A stretch of 43,481 nt of DNA from Methanobacterium sp. UBA176 (GCA_002505765.1 DAVZ01000025.1:1-43481), one strand, 5' to 3'. Positions 1 to 8,674 are shown, numbered from the stretch's first letter. A program made the numbers and translations. Notes: generated by a model from the letters alone, not told the origin.

Positions 1-261
1 AAAAATAATGAATATATATTTTCTGTATCTGATAATGGTATAGGATTCGAACCCCAGTACAAAGACCGTATATTCACCATTTTCCAGAGGTTACACACCA
101 GAGAAAAATATACAGGTACTGGAATAGGTTTATCAATAGTTAAAAGAATTATTGAAAGGCATGGCGGGCGAATCTGGGTTAAATCCGAACTTGGAAAGGG
201 AGCAACATTTTACTTTACAATTCCTGTTAGAAAAAGAGCAGAGAACCTAACATTAAGATGA
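1..261 (+). CDS. sensor histidine kinase, C-terminal fragment (HATPase_c)
   Basis: The gene enters from the left edge, so only the last 86 residues are present. They form the end of a GHKL ATPase domain: an N-box-like DNGIGF near residue 12, a phenylalanine-rich F-box segment (IFTIFQRLH), the G1/G2 loop GTGIGLSIVKRI and the final GKGATFYFTIPV strand. This is the ATP-binding part of a two-component sensor kinase. The input domains and phospho-acceptor histidine lie outside the window, so the signal is unknown. No response regulator follows it, which is common for methanogen kinases. The family call is secure; the subfamily is not visible. Confidence 0.9.
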   Translation, partial: KNNEYIFSVSDNGIGFEPQYKDRIFTIFQRLHTREKYTGTGIGLSIVKRIIERHGGRIWVKSELGKGATFYFTIPVRKRAENLTLR

Positions 262-394
262 TACATTCCTTAAGGATTTTAAATAAAAATTGTATATTTT
301 TTAAATAGAACATAAAAACGCTGAAAAATCTTAAAATCATTATAAGCCATTAATTAAAGAATTAATACATCATTTACTCTTTTAATGGATTCAA

Positions 395-717
395 CTAATT
401 CTTCATTCTATTTAAATCTTTTCTATAATACAGAGATTCTTCTTCAATTAAATCTAAATATTTAAGTCGCATTTCTTTATTAAGATGCCTATTTTTCACT
501 TGATTTCTAACATATTCCATAAAAATTCAATTTGAACTAAAAATTCCTTGCACCTCCCTTCTTTTCTCTAATCAATTGATTATTCGCCTTTCTCTTCCAA
601 GTATTCTTCAAGATTTACTTCAAAAGATATGTTTAATCCTTTTTCAATATGGATCTTAATTTTCCCGGATTATTTTTGTATAACTTCACTATTTCGATTA
701 TCATTTAAAATCACCAT
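395..717 (-). pseudogene. decayed short ORFs between the kinase and the PepSY-like gene
   Basis: No intact gene lies in 262-905. Minus-strand reading shows coding-like pieces in shifted frames. A piece from about 717 to 580 is interrupted by one stop, after MVILNDNRNSEVIQK, and continues as SGKIKIHIEKG to LEEKGE. A 41-codon ORF at 395-520 starts MEYVRNQVKNRHLN. A good AGGAGGTG ribosome site near 553-560 is followed in another frame by KEFLVQIEFLWNMLEIK, which runs into the 41-codon piece after a frame change. This looks like one or two small genes broken by point changes. The 41-codon ORF could still be real, but it has no ribosome site of its own. Confidence 0.3.
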
Positions 718-905
718 ATAATAATTTACTAGTTTTAGACTTTTATGAGTGAAGAACCATCTTATAAATTTTTCCAGGTTATTCTCAGTTTTATTTCATT
801 GATTGTCCTGTTTAAAAAGGATTAATTATTAGCCATAAATTTTTTTCATATGATAATCACACTTAAGCATTGAATATTGTCTTTAACTTGTTCTTTATTC
901 AAGAA

Positions 906-1496
906 TTAATTGTCATTTAAACAATTTTCCTTATTTGATTCGTTTATATGTTTAGAATCATTATTTAAATGTTTTTTTGTCTTATTATCATCAACCCCAC
1001 CTGCACCGCCTAAATTTTCACCAGTTTTAGCGTCAATATATATTTCTCCCACATTTTTACCATTTAATAGAACTGGCACAGTATAAATAGGCTTACCTTC
1101 ACTTGTTCCAGGTACAGGTTCTCCTGCTACTGCCCCTGGTTCTTCTATGTATCTTTGAGCAATTTTTTTTGCCTCTTCACTGGAAATCAGCCCTGATTGA
1201 TCAGATAGTTGGTCTGCTGATGTCTGTGCGTTTGTATAAGCAGGTTCATAAATATATTCATTACATAAGTTTCCTAAACCTTCAAAATTATTAAAAACTG
1301 AATTTAACGCATTATATCCATCTTCAATGCCTGAATATATTCCTCCTCCAGATTCATGGCCATTTAAATAATTTAATCCATTATTATCTAAAGCTGGTAT
1401 TTTACTTAGGCCTGTATCTGGAGCTAATTTGGTTCCAAACATATAACCTGAACCTAAAACCATCATAACCATTACAAAAATAATTATATCCTTCAT
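906..1496 (-). CDS. membrane-anchored or exported PepSY-like protein
   Basis: The 196-residue protein has an N-terminal hydrophobic segment (residues 3-22, IIIFVMVMMVLGSGYMFG) that could be an uncleaved anchor or signal peptide. A low-complexity Gly/Asn region follows. Residues about 105-165 look like a PepSY domain: a helix with EEAKKIAQRYIEEP, then strands ending in GEIYIDAKTGENLGG. PepSY domains are known from protease propeptides and cell-surface proteins, often as inhibitors; the role here is unknown. The tail is Asn/Lys-rich (HLNNDSKHINESNKEN). The start is supported by GGAGGT eight bases upstream and a TATA-like box about 50 bases upstream. It stands alone, as the next gene on the same strand ends 296 bases upstream. 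Confidence 0.75.
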   Translation of the reverse strand: MKDIIIFVMVMMVLGSGYMFGTKLAPDTGLSKIPALDNNGLNYLNGHESGGGIYSGIEDGYNALNSVFNNFEGLGNLCNEYIYEPAYTNAQTSADQLSDQSGLISSEEAKKIAQRYIEEPGAVAGEPVPGTSEGKPIYTVPVLLNGKNVGEIYIDAKTGENLGGAGGVDDNKTKKHLNNDSKHINESNKENCLNDN

Positions 1497-1544
1497 ATCA
1501 AACTACCTCCACAGCTATTTCTAATATTAATTAAGTTCATCAAA

Positions 1545-1554
1545 TTATATAAAT
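1545..1554 (-). promoter_or_regulatory. TATA box of the PepSY-like gene
   Basis: On the minus strand the sequence reads ATTTATATAA, a near-consensus archaeal box A, about 50 bases upstream of the ATG at 1496. It would give a short leader that includes the GGAGGT site. Confidence 0.5.
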
Positions 1555-1792
1555 ATTAATGAATAATAAAAGAATATTACTAATAGAATTTTTTGCCCTA
1601 CAAAATTCGGTTGAAATTGTTTGTTTAGTTAATAAGATACATTAAACAGTTTAAAATTACAAAAAATTCATAAAAATTATATATTTTAAAATTAGCATTA
1701 ATAAAAGAATATAAAAAAAAATAGAGTGGAATAAATCATTCTTTTCATAAAAAATTATTTATAAATTAAAAAAAGAAATTTTAGAGGTTCTT

Positions 1793-2740
1793 CTAAGAAC
1801 ATTCATTACGCTCTTTAATTATCTTTAAAAATTCCCTTGAAGTATCCATTTCACCAATTTCCCAGCTATGAACAACTGGAACGCCTTCAATACAATTAAT
1901 TGGCTTTTTATTCTCTAAAATAAACACTGCGTCAGTTCCTGTTACGCCTGATAAGTCTTTGACGTTGATTGCCATCTTCTTCAAAATTTTCTGGTTTCTG
2001 TTTTTTTCCATGTTGGTAATCATGGCTATTTTTTCCTTTAACTCCTTTAATTGGGGATCATTGGTGGCAAGAGCGTCAAATGGGGTTTTAGTTGTAGGAA
2101 TAAGACTGAAACCAAGATTTATAAGTTCTTTTGGAGCGTTTTGTGTAGTATTTGTAGTTTCTGATTCTGGAACTTTAAAAATATCAACTGAAAGGGTGAT
2201 CTTCATGTTTAAGATGTTTTCCAGAGTTATAACAGTTTCAGGACATGCCCTGACCATTCCGTGTTCGTATTTGTAAATAGTTTCCCGAGAAACATGTGCT
2301 TTATCCGCTAACTCCTTAAGAGAAAGTTCTTCCCTTTCTCTGGCCTCTTTTATGACCTCTCCATCAACCTGGACAAAATAGCCCCCTCGATCTGCAAAAA
2401 CTTCAGGATAGATTTCTTCAGTGATCATGTTGCGCAGGGTTTCAGGAGCAATGACAGGTATCCCATGTCTTTCATAGACTACATCCTCTTCTAAATATTC
2501 ATGTTTTGACTTTAGACCCACGATGAGAGGTGATGCAAGAAAAGTGCTGGCCACCTTCTTTATTTCCTCTGCCTGCTCACCAGTGAAACCATCTATATTT
2601 ATCAAAACCTTAAGTAATAGAAGCAACAACCTTTTTCGAGCAGCCATGTCAAAACAGCTTCTACCATATATATGAGAAGTTTCAAAATTATGGTTTGCAA
2701 GTAGTTCGCTTATTTCTCTTAAGATATGATCCCTTTGCAT
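1793..2740 (-). CDS. HTH-type transcriptional regulator (archaeal, MTH_967-like)
   Basis: The 315-residue protein starts MQRDHILREISELL. Its N-terminal third resembles the archaeal regulator family in which a nuclease-like fold precedes a Cro/C1-type HTH. The HTH lies near residues 130-185: IKEAREREELSLKELADKAHVSRETIYKYEHG, a typical XRE helix-turn-helix. The C-terminal part ends in a domain with GVPVVHSWEIGEM. The frame extends to 2866, but the start at 2740 is preferred: it has a GGTGGT site five bases upstream, and the longer form would run through the divergent tiaS gene. I recall the Methanothermobacter counterpart as MTH_967, near the same ATP synthase operon. The spacing to tiaS is 30 bases, so one short region must serve both genes. 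Confidence 0.85.
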   Translation of the reverse strand: MQRDHILREISELLANHNFETSHIYGRSCFDMAARKRLLLLLLKVLINIDGFTGEQAEEIKKVASTFLASPLIVGLKSKHEYLEEDVVYERHGIPVIAPETLRNMITEEIYPEVFADRGGYFVQVDGEVIKEAREREELSLKELADKAHVSRETIYKYEHGMVRACPETVITLENILNMKITLSVDIFKVPESETTNTTQNAPKELINLGFSLIPTTKTPFDALATNDPQLKELKEKIAMITNMEKNRNQKILKKMAINVKDLSGVTGTDAVFILENKKPINCIEGVPVVHSWEIGEMDTSREFLKIIKERNECS

Positions 2741-2770
2741 ATAGACCACCAAGTAACAGGTGTATTGTTG

Positions 2771-4030
2771 ATGTATGATCTGTATATTGGAATTGACGAC
2801 ACAGATTCCAGAGATGGAATGTGCACTACATATATATGTAGTGTAATAATTGATGAACTTAAACATTTTGGTTTTAAAGTTACAGATTACCCCCGTTTAA
2901 TACGTTTAAATCCATTTGCAAGATTTAAAACCCGTGGAAATGGTGCATTATCCTTCAAGTTAAAACTTAAATCCCAAAATGACATGGCAAAAGTTAAAGA
3001 AATAGTTTTAAAAAGGATTGAAGAACTTTCAGAGCTTGAAGATGAAATGACCAATCCAGGTATTGTATTTTATTGTGGTCAAATCACAGAAAAATTTAAA
3101 TCATATTCCCTTGAAGCCATAAGAGATATTTTATCTATTGAAGATGCAGAAAGATTTGCAGATGAAATTGGAGCACAGTATTTCAAATTTAAAAAAGGCA
3201 GAGGCATCATAGGTGCACTTGCAGCAATTGGCTGTCCAAATACTGACAGGACCTATGAACTCCTTGCCTATAGAATTCCTGAAAATTACGGCAACCCCAG
3301 AAAAATTGATTATGAATCAGTATTTGAAATGAACAAATCCACATATCCAGATACCTTCGATAATGTTAATTGTGATAATGGCTATATTGCAATAGAGCCC
3401 CATACCCCATGCCCTATACTCTATGGAATCCGCGGTGAGAGTCCGGAAGCAGTTGAAAATGCAAATAAGATGATCAAAGTTTATGAACCCATTGAAAAGA
3501 TAGCCATTTTTGAAACCAATCAGCATACAGACATGCATCTTATTAGAGCCCATAAAATATCAGATTTAGAGCAGTTCAAATGCTATATCATAGAAGGAGA
3601 GGTAAAAAACTTCCCCTATACTCGAGAAGGTGGGCATGTGATATTTATATTAGAGGATGATTCTGGCGAAATTCCCTGCGCTGCCTACGAACCAACCAAA
3701 GAATTTAGAGAGATAGTAAGAAAATTAGCCCCCGGAGATAAGTTGCGCGTTTATGGAGGAATAGGGGAAAAGGGAACATTGAACATTGAAAAATTCGAGA
3801 TTTTAGAGCTTGCAAAAATTTTTAAATCTCAAAATCCCCTCTGTAAATGCGGGAAAAGGATGAAATCTGCAGGGAGTGGAAAGGGATATAAATGCATTAA
3901 ATGCGGTGCAAAACTTAAAGATGGAATTAAAAACACGTTTCAAATTAAAAGAGAAATTAAAAAAGGTTTATACGAAGTTCCTCCTTCTGCAAGAAGGCAT
4001 TTAAGTAAACCACTCGTTAGAATGAATTAA
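2771..4030 (+). CDS. tiaS: tRNA(Ile2) 2-agmatinylcytidine synthetase TiaS
   Basis: TiaS uses ATP and agmatine to modify C34 of tRNA-Ile2, so that the CAU anticodon reads AUA; it is essential in most archaea. The protein begins MYDLYIGIDDTDSRDGMCTT, the conserved IDDTDS start of the kinase-like catalytic region, which also has RFKTRGNGA. An OB-fold follows near residues 270-345 (EGEVKNFPYTREGGHVIF). A zinc ribbon follows at about 358-380, with pairs CKCGK and CIKCG. At 419 residues it is near family length. The start at 2771 is preferred over 2726 because AGGTG lies eight bases upstream and the extra residues are not conserved-looking. It is divergent from the HTH regulator and convergent with the carbonic-anhydrase-like gene, whose end is nine bases away. 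Confidence 0.95.
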   Translation: MYDLYIGIDDTDSRDGMCTTYICSVIIDELKHFGFKVTDYPRLIRLNPFARFKTRGNGALSFKLKLKSQNDMAKVKEIVLKRIEELSELEDEMTNPGIVFYCGQITEKFKSYSLEAIRDILSIEDAERFADEIGAQYFKFKKGRGIIGALAAIGCPNTDRTYELLAYRIPENYGNPRKIDYESVFEMNKSTYPDTFDNVNCDNGYIAIEPHTPCPILYGIRGESPEAVENANKMIKVYEPIEKIAIFETNQHTDMHLIRAHKISDLEQFKCYIIEGEVKNFPYTREGGHVIFILEDDSGEIPCAAYEPTKEFREIVRKLAPGDKLRVYGGIGEKGTLNIEKFEILELAKIFKSQNPLCKCGKRMKSAGSGKGYKCIKCGAKLKDGIKNTFQIKREIKKGLYEVPPSARRHLSKPLVRMN

Positions 4031-4038
4031 TAATTCAT

Positions 4039-4500
4039 TTATTCTCCTTTTCGTGCTAATTGAGCATATTTAATCGCATGTTTTTTTAAGTATTCAATCT
4101 CTTCTTCACTAAGAGTCCTTACCTGTTTTCCAGGAACTCCCATTATTAGACTTCCCTCGGGAAGTTCTTTTCCCTGGGTAACCACTGCCCCCGCCCCCAC
4201 TATACTATTTTTTCCAATTACAGCATCATCTAAAATGGTAGAATTCATGCCAATAAGACAGTTATCCTCAATACGGCAAGCATGAACCACTGCAGCATGT
4301 CCAACAGTGACATAATCCCCAATTACTGCAGGTGAATGAACCACACAGTTATCCTGCACATTAGAGTATTTACCAATTTCTATACTCCCGATATCTCCCC
4401 TAACAACTGCATTATACCATATTGAAGCATTTTCCGCAATCTTTACATCGCCTATGACTCTGGCACCTGGAAATATTTTTACACTTTCATGAATCATCAT
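4039..4500 (-). CDS. gamma-carbonic anhydrase-like hexapeptide-repeat protein
   Basis: The 153-residue protein is a left-handed beta-helix made of isoleucine/valine-led hexapeptides (VIGDVKIAENASIWYNAVV and onward). It belongs to the YrdA/PaaY/Cam group. The three zinc histidines of gamma-class enzymes are visible in DNCVVHS and VTVGHAAVVH, together with the conserved Arg and Asp of VVRGD and the Gln of NVQDN. These fit a metal-binding, possibly active carbonic anhydrase. The acidic loop of the Methanosarcina Cam enzyme is absent, as in the shorter homologues, so activity is uncertain. The C-terminal helix (EEEIEYLKKHAIKYAQLAR) is typical. GGAGAG lies just upstream of the double ATG start. 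Confidence 0.88.
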   Translation of the reverse strand: MMIHESVKIFPGARVIGDVKIAENASIWYNAVVRGDIGSIEIGKYSNVQDNCVVHSPAVIGDYVTVGHAAVVHACRIEDNCLIGMNSTILDDAVIGKNSIVGAGAVVTQGKELPEGSLIMGVPGKQVRTLSEEEIEYLKKHAIKYAQLARKGE

Positions 4501-4601
4501 AAACTCTCCATTAAGCTCTATACATTTAAGTTCATATATAATTCATGTTTTTTAGATTTATGATCAAAAAATTTATCTACTAAAGGAAGAATGTACCATC
4601 A

Positions 4602-5921
4602 ATGATTGTAGAAAAATTTGCAGATTATACAGCATCCCTCAAGTATGAAGATCTGGGTGAAAAAGTTATTGAACAGGCTAAAATTTGCTTTCTGGATTTT
4701 CTGGGAGTCGCTTTAAGAGGATCAAAAACTCCAAGTGGAAATGCTGTAAATAACATCATTAAAGAAAGTGATGAAACAACTGTAATTGGACGTAAAAGAG
4801 CAAGTGTCCTCGATTCAGCACTTTCAAATGGCATCGCAGCCCATTCTCTCGATTTGGATGACGGACATAGAATTGCCCAGCTCCATCCAGGAGCATGCAT
4901 CATCCCCGCAGCATTATCACTCTGTGAGGCAGAAAATAAAACTGGGAAAGAGCTGATAACTTCAATGGTTGCCGGATATGAAATTGCAATTTCTTTAGGG
5001 ATTCTTATTAATCCAGAACATAGAAATAGGGGTTTTCACAGCACAGGAACCTGTGGAACATTTGGATCCACTGCAGCAGCGTGTAAAGCTTTAAATCTCG
5101 GCATGGAAGAGACAATAAATGCTCTTGGACTTGCTGGAACCCAGGCAAGCGGTCTTTTAGAATCAGATCATTCTGGATCCATGGGAAAACATCTTCATGC
5201 AGGCAATGCAGCACATTCCGGTGTTTTATCAGCCCTTCTTGCAAAAGAAGGATTTACAGGAGCAAAAACAATACTTGATGGGAAAGAAGGATTCTTATCA
5301 GCAGTTGCAGGCTTAAATGTTAAAAATAAAGAGCTAGAACTTGGGAATTTTCATATTTTAAATGTGTATTTTAAAAAATACCCTGTATGCCGGCATTTAC
5401 ATTCTTCCATTGACGCCGCAATGAACATAGTCAATAAAAATGATTTAAAAATTGAAGATATCTGTAAGATAATTGTTAAAACTTATAAAATAGCTGCAGA
5501 ACATGATGAATACAACCCAAAAACAGTAGAGGCAATAAGACAGAGTTTACCAGTAAGTCTGGCCATTGCTATTAAATATAATGAATTAAATCTCGATAGT
5601 CTTAAAACTAATGATGATATAATCAATATTTCTAATAAAGTAGCTATTGAATGCAGTGCGGAACTGGATGAAATGTATCCTTCCCTAAGATCATCAATAA
5701 TATCAATTTATACAGAGGGAAAATCCCATACTGAAAGGGTTGATTTACCGAAAGGAGAGCCCGAAAATCAATTTACTAAATATGAACTTGTTAATAAGTT
5801 TAATAACTTAAATTCTCATTTAAATATGGATATTTTATCAATAATAAGCCATTTAGAGGATTACAAAATCAAGGATTTAATGCCAATGATTAATAATAAA
5901 TTTAAGGTTGATGGTGATTGA
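4602..5921 (+). CDS. MmgE/PrpD family protein
   Basis: The 439-residue protein fits the MmgE/PrpD fold, which includes 2-methylcitrate dehydratase, cis-aconitate decarboxylase and iminodisuccinate epimerase. It shows the helical N-terminal domain (EQAKICFLDFLGVALRGSKT), the active-site segment HSLDLDDGHRIAQLHPGA, a glycine-rich stretch (GFHSTGTCGTFGSTAAA) and KYPVCRHLHSSIDA in the lid domain. The substrate cannot be read from sequence. Its stop directly precedes the ATG of the next gene, so it heads a four-gene cluster. The context, with a fumarase-like and a citrate-synthase-like gene, suggests hydration, dehydration or epimerisation of a di- or tricarboxylic acid. The start has only a weak GGAAG 13 bases upstream. 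Confidence 0.9.
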   Translation: MIVEKFADYTASLKYEDLGEKVIEQAKICFLDFLGVALRGSKTPSGNAVNNIIKESDETTVIGRKRASVLDSALSNGIAAHSLDLDDGHRIAQLHPGACIIPAALSLCEAENKTGKELITSMVAGYEIAISLGILINPEHRNRGFHSTGTCGTFGSTAAACKALNLGMEETINALGLAGTQASGLLESDHSGSMGKHLHAGNAAHSGVLSALLAKEGFTGAKTILDGKEGFLSAVAGLNVKNKELELGNFHILNVYFKKYPVCRHLHSSIDAAMNIVNKNDLKIEDICKIIVKTYKIAAEHDEYNPKTVEAIRQSLPVSLAIAIKYNELNLDSLKTNDDIINISNKVAIECSAELDEMYPSLRSSIISIYTEGKSHTERVDLPKGEPENQFTKYELVNKFNNLNSHLNMDILSIISHLEDYKIKDLMPMINNKFKVDGD

Positions 5922-6818
5922 ATGCAGACACGAGATTTTCTAACTAAAATTGGAATCCATTATAAAAGTTTAGAAGTTTCCACAAAGAGATTTCCCGATA
6001 ATTCCCAGTTCAGATTTGAAGTTCCAGGAATACAGAAACCCGAAGCAATGAGAGCTTTAATGGACGCCGCAGATAAATACAACGTGGAAATTCACAGAGT
6101 AACCCAGACAAAGGGAATAATGCTTTTAACCGACTCTGAAATACTGCAAATGGCTGAGATTGCAAAAGATGCACAGATTGAACTTTTTTTAAGCATCGGA
6201 CCGCGTGCAACCTATGACACAAGCGCTTCAGCAAGAACTGAAGAAGGAAAAAGAATAGGTTACAGATTAAGAGGATATGAAAATCTGGTGTATGGAATAG
6301 AGGAAGTTAAAAGGGCTGTTGAGCTTGGTATTAGAGGAATTGTGGTATACGATGAAGGACTACTCTGGGTGCTTGGAAAGATGCGTAAAAAAGGTGAAAT
6401 ACCAAAAAATACTCATTTTAAAGTATCCGCCCATACAGGACATGGAAATCCCGCTTCTGCCAAGCTACTGGAAGATATAGGGGCTGATTCATTCAATCCG
6501 GTAAGAGATCTTCAAATACCAATGATAGCATCTATAAGGAACGCCATAGATATTTCTATTGATTTACATACTGAAAACCCAAAGTCATCAGGCGGATTTA
6601 TAAGGCATTACGAGGTTCCAGACATAATAAAGTATGCTGCACCAGTTTATCTTAAAACAGGTGGTGCTGTGGCAGGACACCATGGATGGGATACAACCGA
6701 AAAACAGGCAGAAGAACGCGCAAGACAGGTATCCCTTGTACAGAACATGATAAATAGATATTATGATGATGCTGTAATGTCAAAAAGAGGAGCTGCAGAT
6801 TTAGCAATCCCCAAATAA
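5922..6818 (+). CDS. peptidase U32-like TIM-barrel protein
   Basis: The 298-residue protein has no signal or membrane segment and looks like a TIM barrel of the group often labelled U32 family peptidase. Conserved-looking blocks are EIHRVTQTKGIMLLTD, LFLSIGPRATYDTSA, GIVVYDEGLLWVLG, HFKVSAHTGHGNPASAKLL, DLHTENPKSSGGFIRHYE and LKTGGAVAGHHGWDTTE. The many His/Asp/Glu at strand ends suggest a metal-dependent lyase, aldolase or isomerase rather than a protease; that is inference. The ATG follows the stop of the MmgE/PrpD gene with no gap, which implies translational coupling. I do not know a demonstrated function for this subfamily. Confidence 0.65.
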   Translation: MQTRDFLTKIGIHYKSLEVSTKRFPDNSQFRFEVPGIQKPEAMRALMDAADKYNVEIHRVTQTKGIMLLTDSEILQMAEIAKDAQIELFLSIGPRATYDTSASARTEEGKRIGYRLRGYENLVYGIEEVKRAVELGIRGIVVYDEGLLWVLGKMRKKGEIPKNTHFKVSAHTGHGNPASAKLLEDIGADSFNPVRDLQIPMIASIRNAIDISIDLHTENPKSSGGFIRHYEVPDIIKYAAPVYLKTGGAVAGHHGWDTTEKQAEERARQVSLVQNMINRYYDDAVMSKRGAADLAIPK

Positions 6819-6844
6819 ATATATAATCTCTGGAAAGTGTTTTC

Positions 6845-7705
6845 ATGGAAATATCAAAATTAATACAGAATGCAGTAATTGAAGCCAGTACCACCTTCAG
6901 AAAAGATCAACTCAATGCTTATGAAAGGGCTTTATCAGTGGAAAGCGATGAAAATGCCTCCTGGGTGCTCCAGCTTTTAATAGAAAATGCAAAAATAGCT
7001 GAGGAAAAAAGATTTCCCCTATGCGATGATACAGGAATTCCACATGTTATAGTGGAAATTGGAGAGAATGTAAGTCTACCTGGAAACTTTTTTGATGAGA
7101 TCAATCTTGGTATCCAGAAAGGATTACAAAAACTTCCTGCAAGACCCATGGCAGTTAGGGGAGATGATATTGAGCGAATAGAACAAAGTAGGGGACTTTA
7201 TGATGATCCTGGAAAACTGGTTCCTTCTTCCTTTATAATTGATAAAACTCAAAGAAATGGTGTGAATATTCACATTTTAATGTTAGGTGGTGGGCCAGAG
7301 ATAAGGGCGTCCACTTATAGAGTTTTCCACAGGAGAAATTATAGTAAAGTATTTAATGAAGTTAAAACATGGATGAGATCAGAGGTCACGATGCTTGGAT
7401 GCACGCCATGCGTCCCTGCTGTAGGCATCGGTAGAACTCATTTTGAAGCTTCGTCATTGATGTTAAAGGCAATGGCACATGGAAATTTAGACCAGCAGTC
7501 TAAAATAGAAGAGGAAATAACTGAATCCATTAATGAAACAGGAATAGGAGCACTGGGAATAGGTGGTTCTGTTACTGCACTGGGTTCTTTTGTTAACATT
7601 GGCCCCCAAAGAGCAAGCGGTGTTAGAATAGTATCAATGAGACCATGCTGTTTGGTGGAGCCAAGAAGATCATCATTATTCCTCCCTCCCCCAATTCTGG
7701 AGTGA
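6845..7705 (+). CDS. divergent class I fumarase alpha-subunit-like protein
   Basis: The 286-residue protein matches the alpha subunit of two-subunit class I fumarate/tartrate hydratases, which carry a catalytic 4Fe-4S cluster. Cysteines in suitable places are C60 (FPLCDDTG), C186/C189 (LGCTPC) and C268/C269 (MRPCCLVEP). The family motif around APKGxGSEN is replaced by LGGGPEIRASTYRVFHRR, so the substrate pocket differs from true fumarase. The usual end of the alpha subunit is also altered (RRSSLFLPPPILE). No beta subunit is encoded next to it. Either the beta subunit is elsewhere or this protein works alone or with a cluster neighbour. Spacing is 26 bases from the U32-like gene, with GGAAAGTG before the ATG. 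Confidence 0.8.
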   Translation: MEISKLIQNAVIEASTTFRKDQLNAYERALSVESDENASWVLQLLIENAKIAEEKRFPLCDDTGIPHVIVEIGENVSLPGNFFDEINLGIQKGLQKLPARPMAVRGDDIERIEQSRGLYDDPGKLVPSSFIIDKTQRNGVNIHILMLGGGPEIRASTYRVFHRRNYSKVFNEVKTWMRSEVTMLGCTPCVPAVGIGRTHFEASSLMLKAMAHGNLDQQSKIEEEITESINETGIGALGIGGSVTALGSFVNIGPQRASGVRIVSMRPCCLVEPRRSSLFLPPPILE

Positions 7706-7711
7706 TATATC

Positions 7712-8536
7712 ATGGCAATAGGAAGAGAAACAATAGAAAGCATACTTAAACTGAGTAATCCCAAATGGAAGACAGCAATTACCAGAGTAGAGCAAAATAA
7801 ACTTATAACTCGGGGATATCCACAGGAAGAGCTTATAGGAAATATATCATTCTCAGAAATGGTATATTTACTTATTAAAGGAGATATGCCTGGTAAAAAG
7901 GAGGCCAAAATGTTGGGGGCAGTTCTTGTATCTTTCTGTGATCATGGAGTAACTCCTCCAAGCACCCAGGCCGCCAGACTAATGGCATCTGCAGGATCAC
8001 CTATGCATACTTGCGTGTCTGGAGGACTCCTTGCATTTGGAAAAAACCACGCTGGAGCCATCCAGAGTTCGATGAAGATACTTCAAGAGGGAGTTAAAAG
8101 AACTGAAGGGGAATTGGAAGCTGCTGCTTTTGAAATTGTTGAAGAATTTCTACAAATTGGAAAAAAGATACCCGGATTTGGGCACCGGTATCATGATGAA
8201 GATCCACGCGCTCCCCGACTTTTAGAGCTAGCAAAAAAGTATGATTGTCTTAAAAACCATACAGAACTCGCTCTTTTTATTCAAAGTATTTTAATGGAGG
8301 AAAAAGGAATTAGAATGAATATAGATGGAGCAAATGCAGGTATACTATCTGACATGGGTTTTGATTGGAGTATTGGGACTGGAATATTCATGATTGGAAG
8401 ACTTCCCGCTATTATTGCCCATGTTCATGAAGAAAAAACCCGAGAACCGCCATTTAGGAAACTTTTTGACCTTGATGAAATACACTATGACGGTGCTGAG
8501 AAAATAAAAGATAAATATACTGATAACGTTGAATAA
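7712..8536 (+). CDS. citryl-CoA lyase / small citrate-synthase-family protein
   Basis: The 274-residue protein has the citrate-synthase fold but is about 100-150 residues shorter than true citrate synthase, like citryl-CoA lyase and the lyase domain of ATP-citrate lyase. The catalytic histidines are visible in FGKNHAGAI and PGFGHRYH, and the catalytic Asp fits MNIDGANAG. DHGVTPPSTQAARL is the conserved helix preceding them. It should cleave or form a citryl-CoA-type thioester, giving acetyl-CoA and an oxoacid, or act on a related substrate. It starts six bases after the fumarase-like stop with GGAGTG upstream, so it is the last gene of the cluster. The ATP synthase operon begins 184 bases downstream. 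Confidence 0.85.
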   Translation: MAIGRETIESILKLSNPKWKTAITRVEQNKLITRGYPQEELIGNISFSEMVYLLIKGDMPGKKEAKMLGAVLVSFCDHGVTPPSTQAARLMASAGSPMHTCVSGGLLAFGKNHAGAIQSSMKILQEGVKRTEGELEAAAFEIVEEFLQIGKKIPGFGHRYHDEDPRAPRLLELAKKYDCLKNHTELALFIQSILMEEKGIRMNIDGANAGILSDMGFDWSIGTGIFMIGRLPAIIAHVHEEKTREPPFRKLFDLDEIHYDGAEKIKDKYTDNVE

Positions 8537-8674
8537 TTCTGGAATTCTTCATTAATTATGGGATTTATTATATCCATTATAAATGATGTGTAAAATAATA
8601 TTAAGTAAAAATAATAACGATAATATATTATTTTTCAAGTTTTGTATGTCCTTTACAAAATTAAATAGTAAAAC

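Noticed and set aside
1103..1294. 63-codon plus-strand frame
   Set aside because: It is antisense to the PepSY-like gene, which has a ribosome site, TATA box and a sensible protein; this frame has neither.
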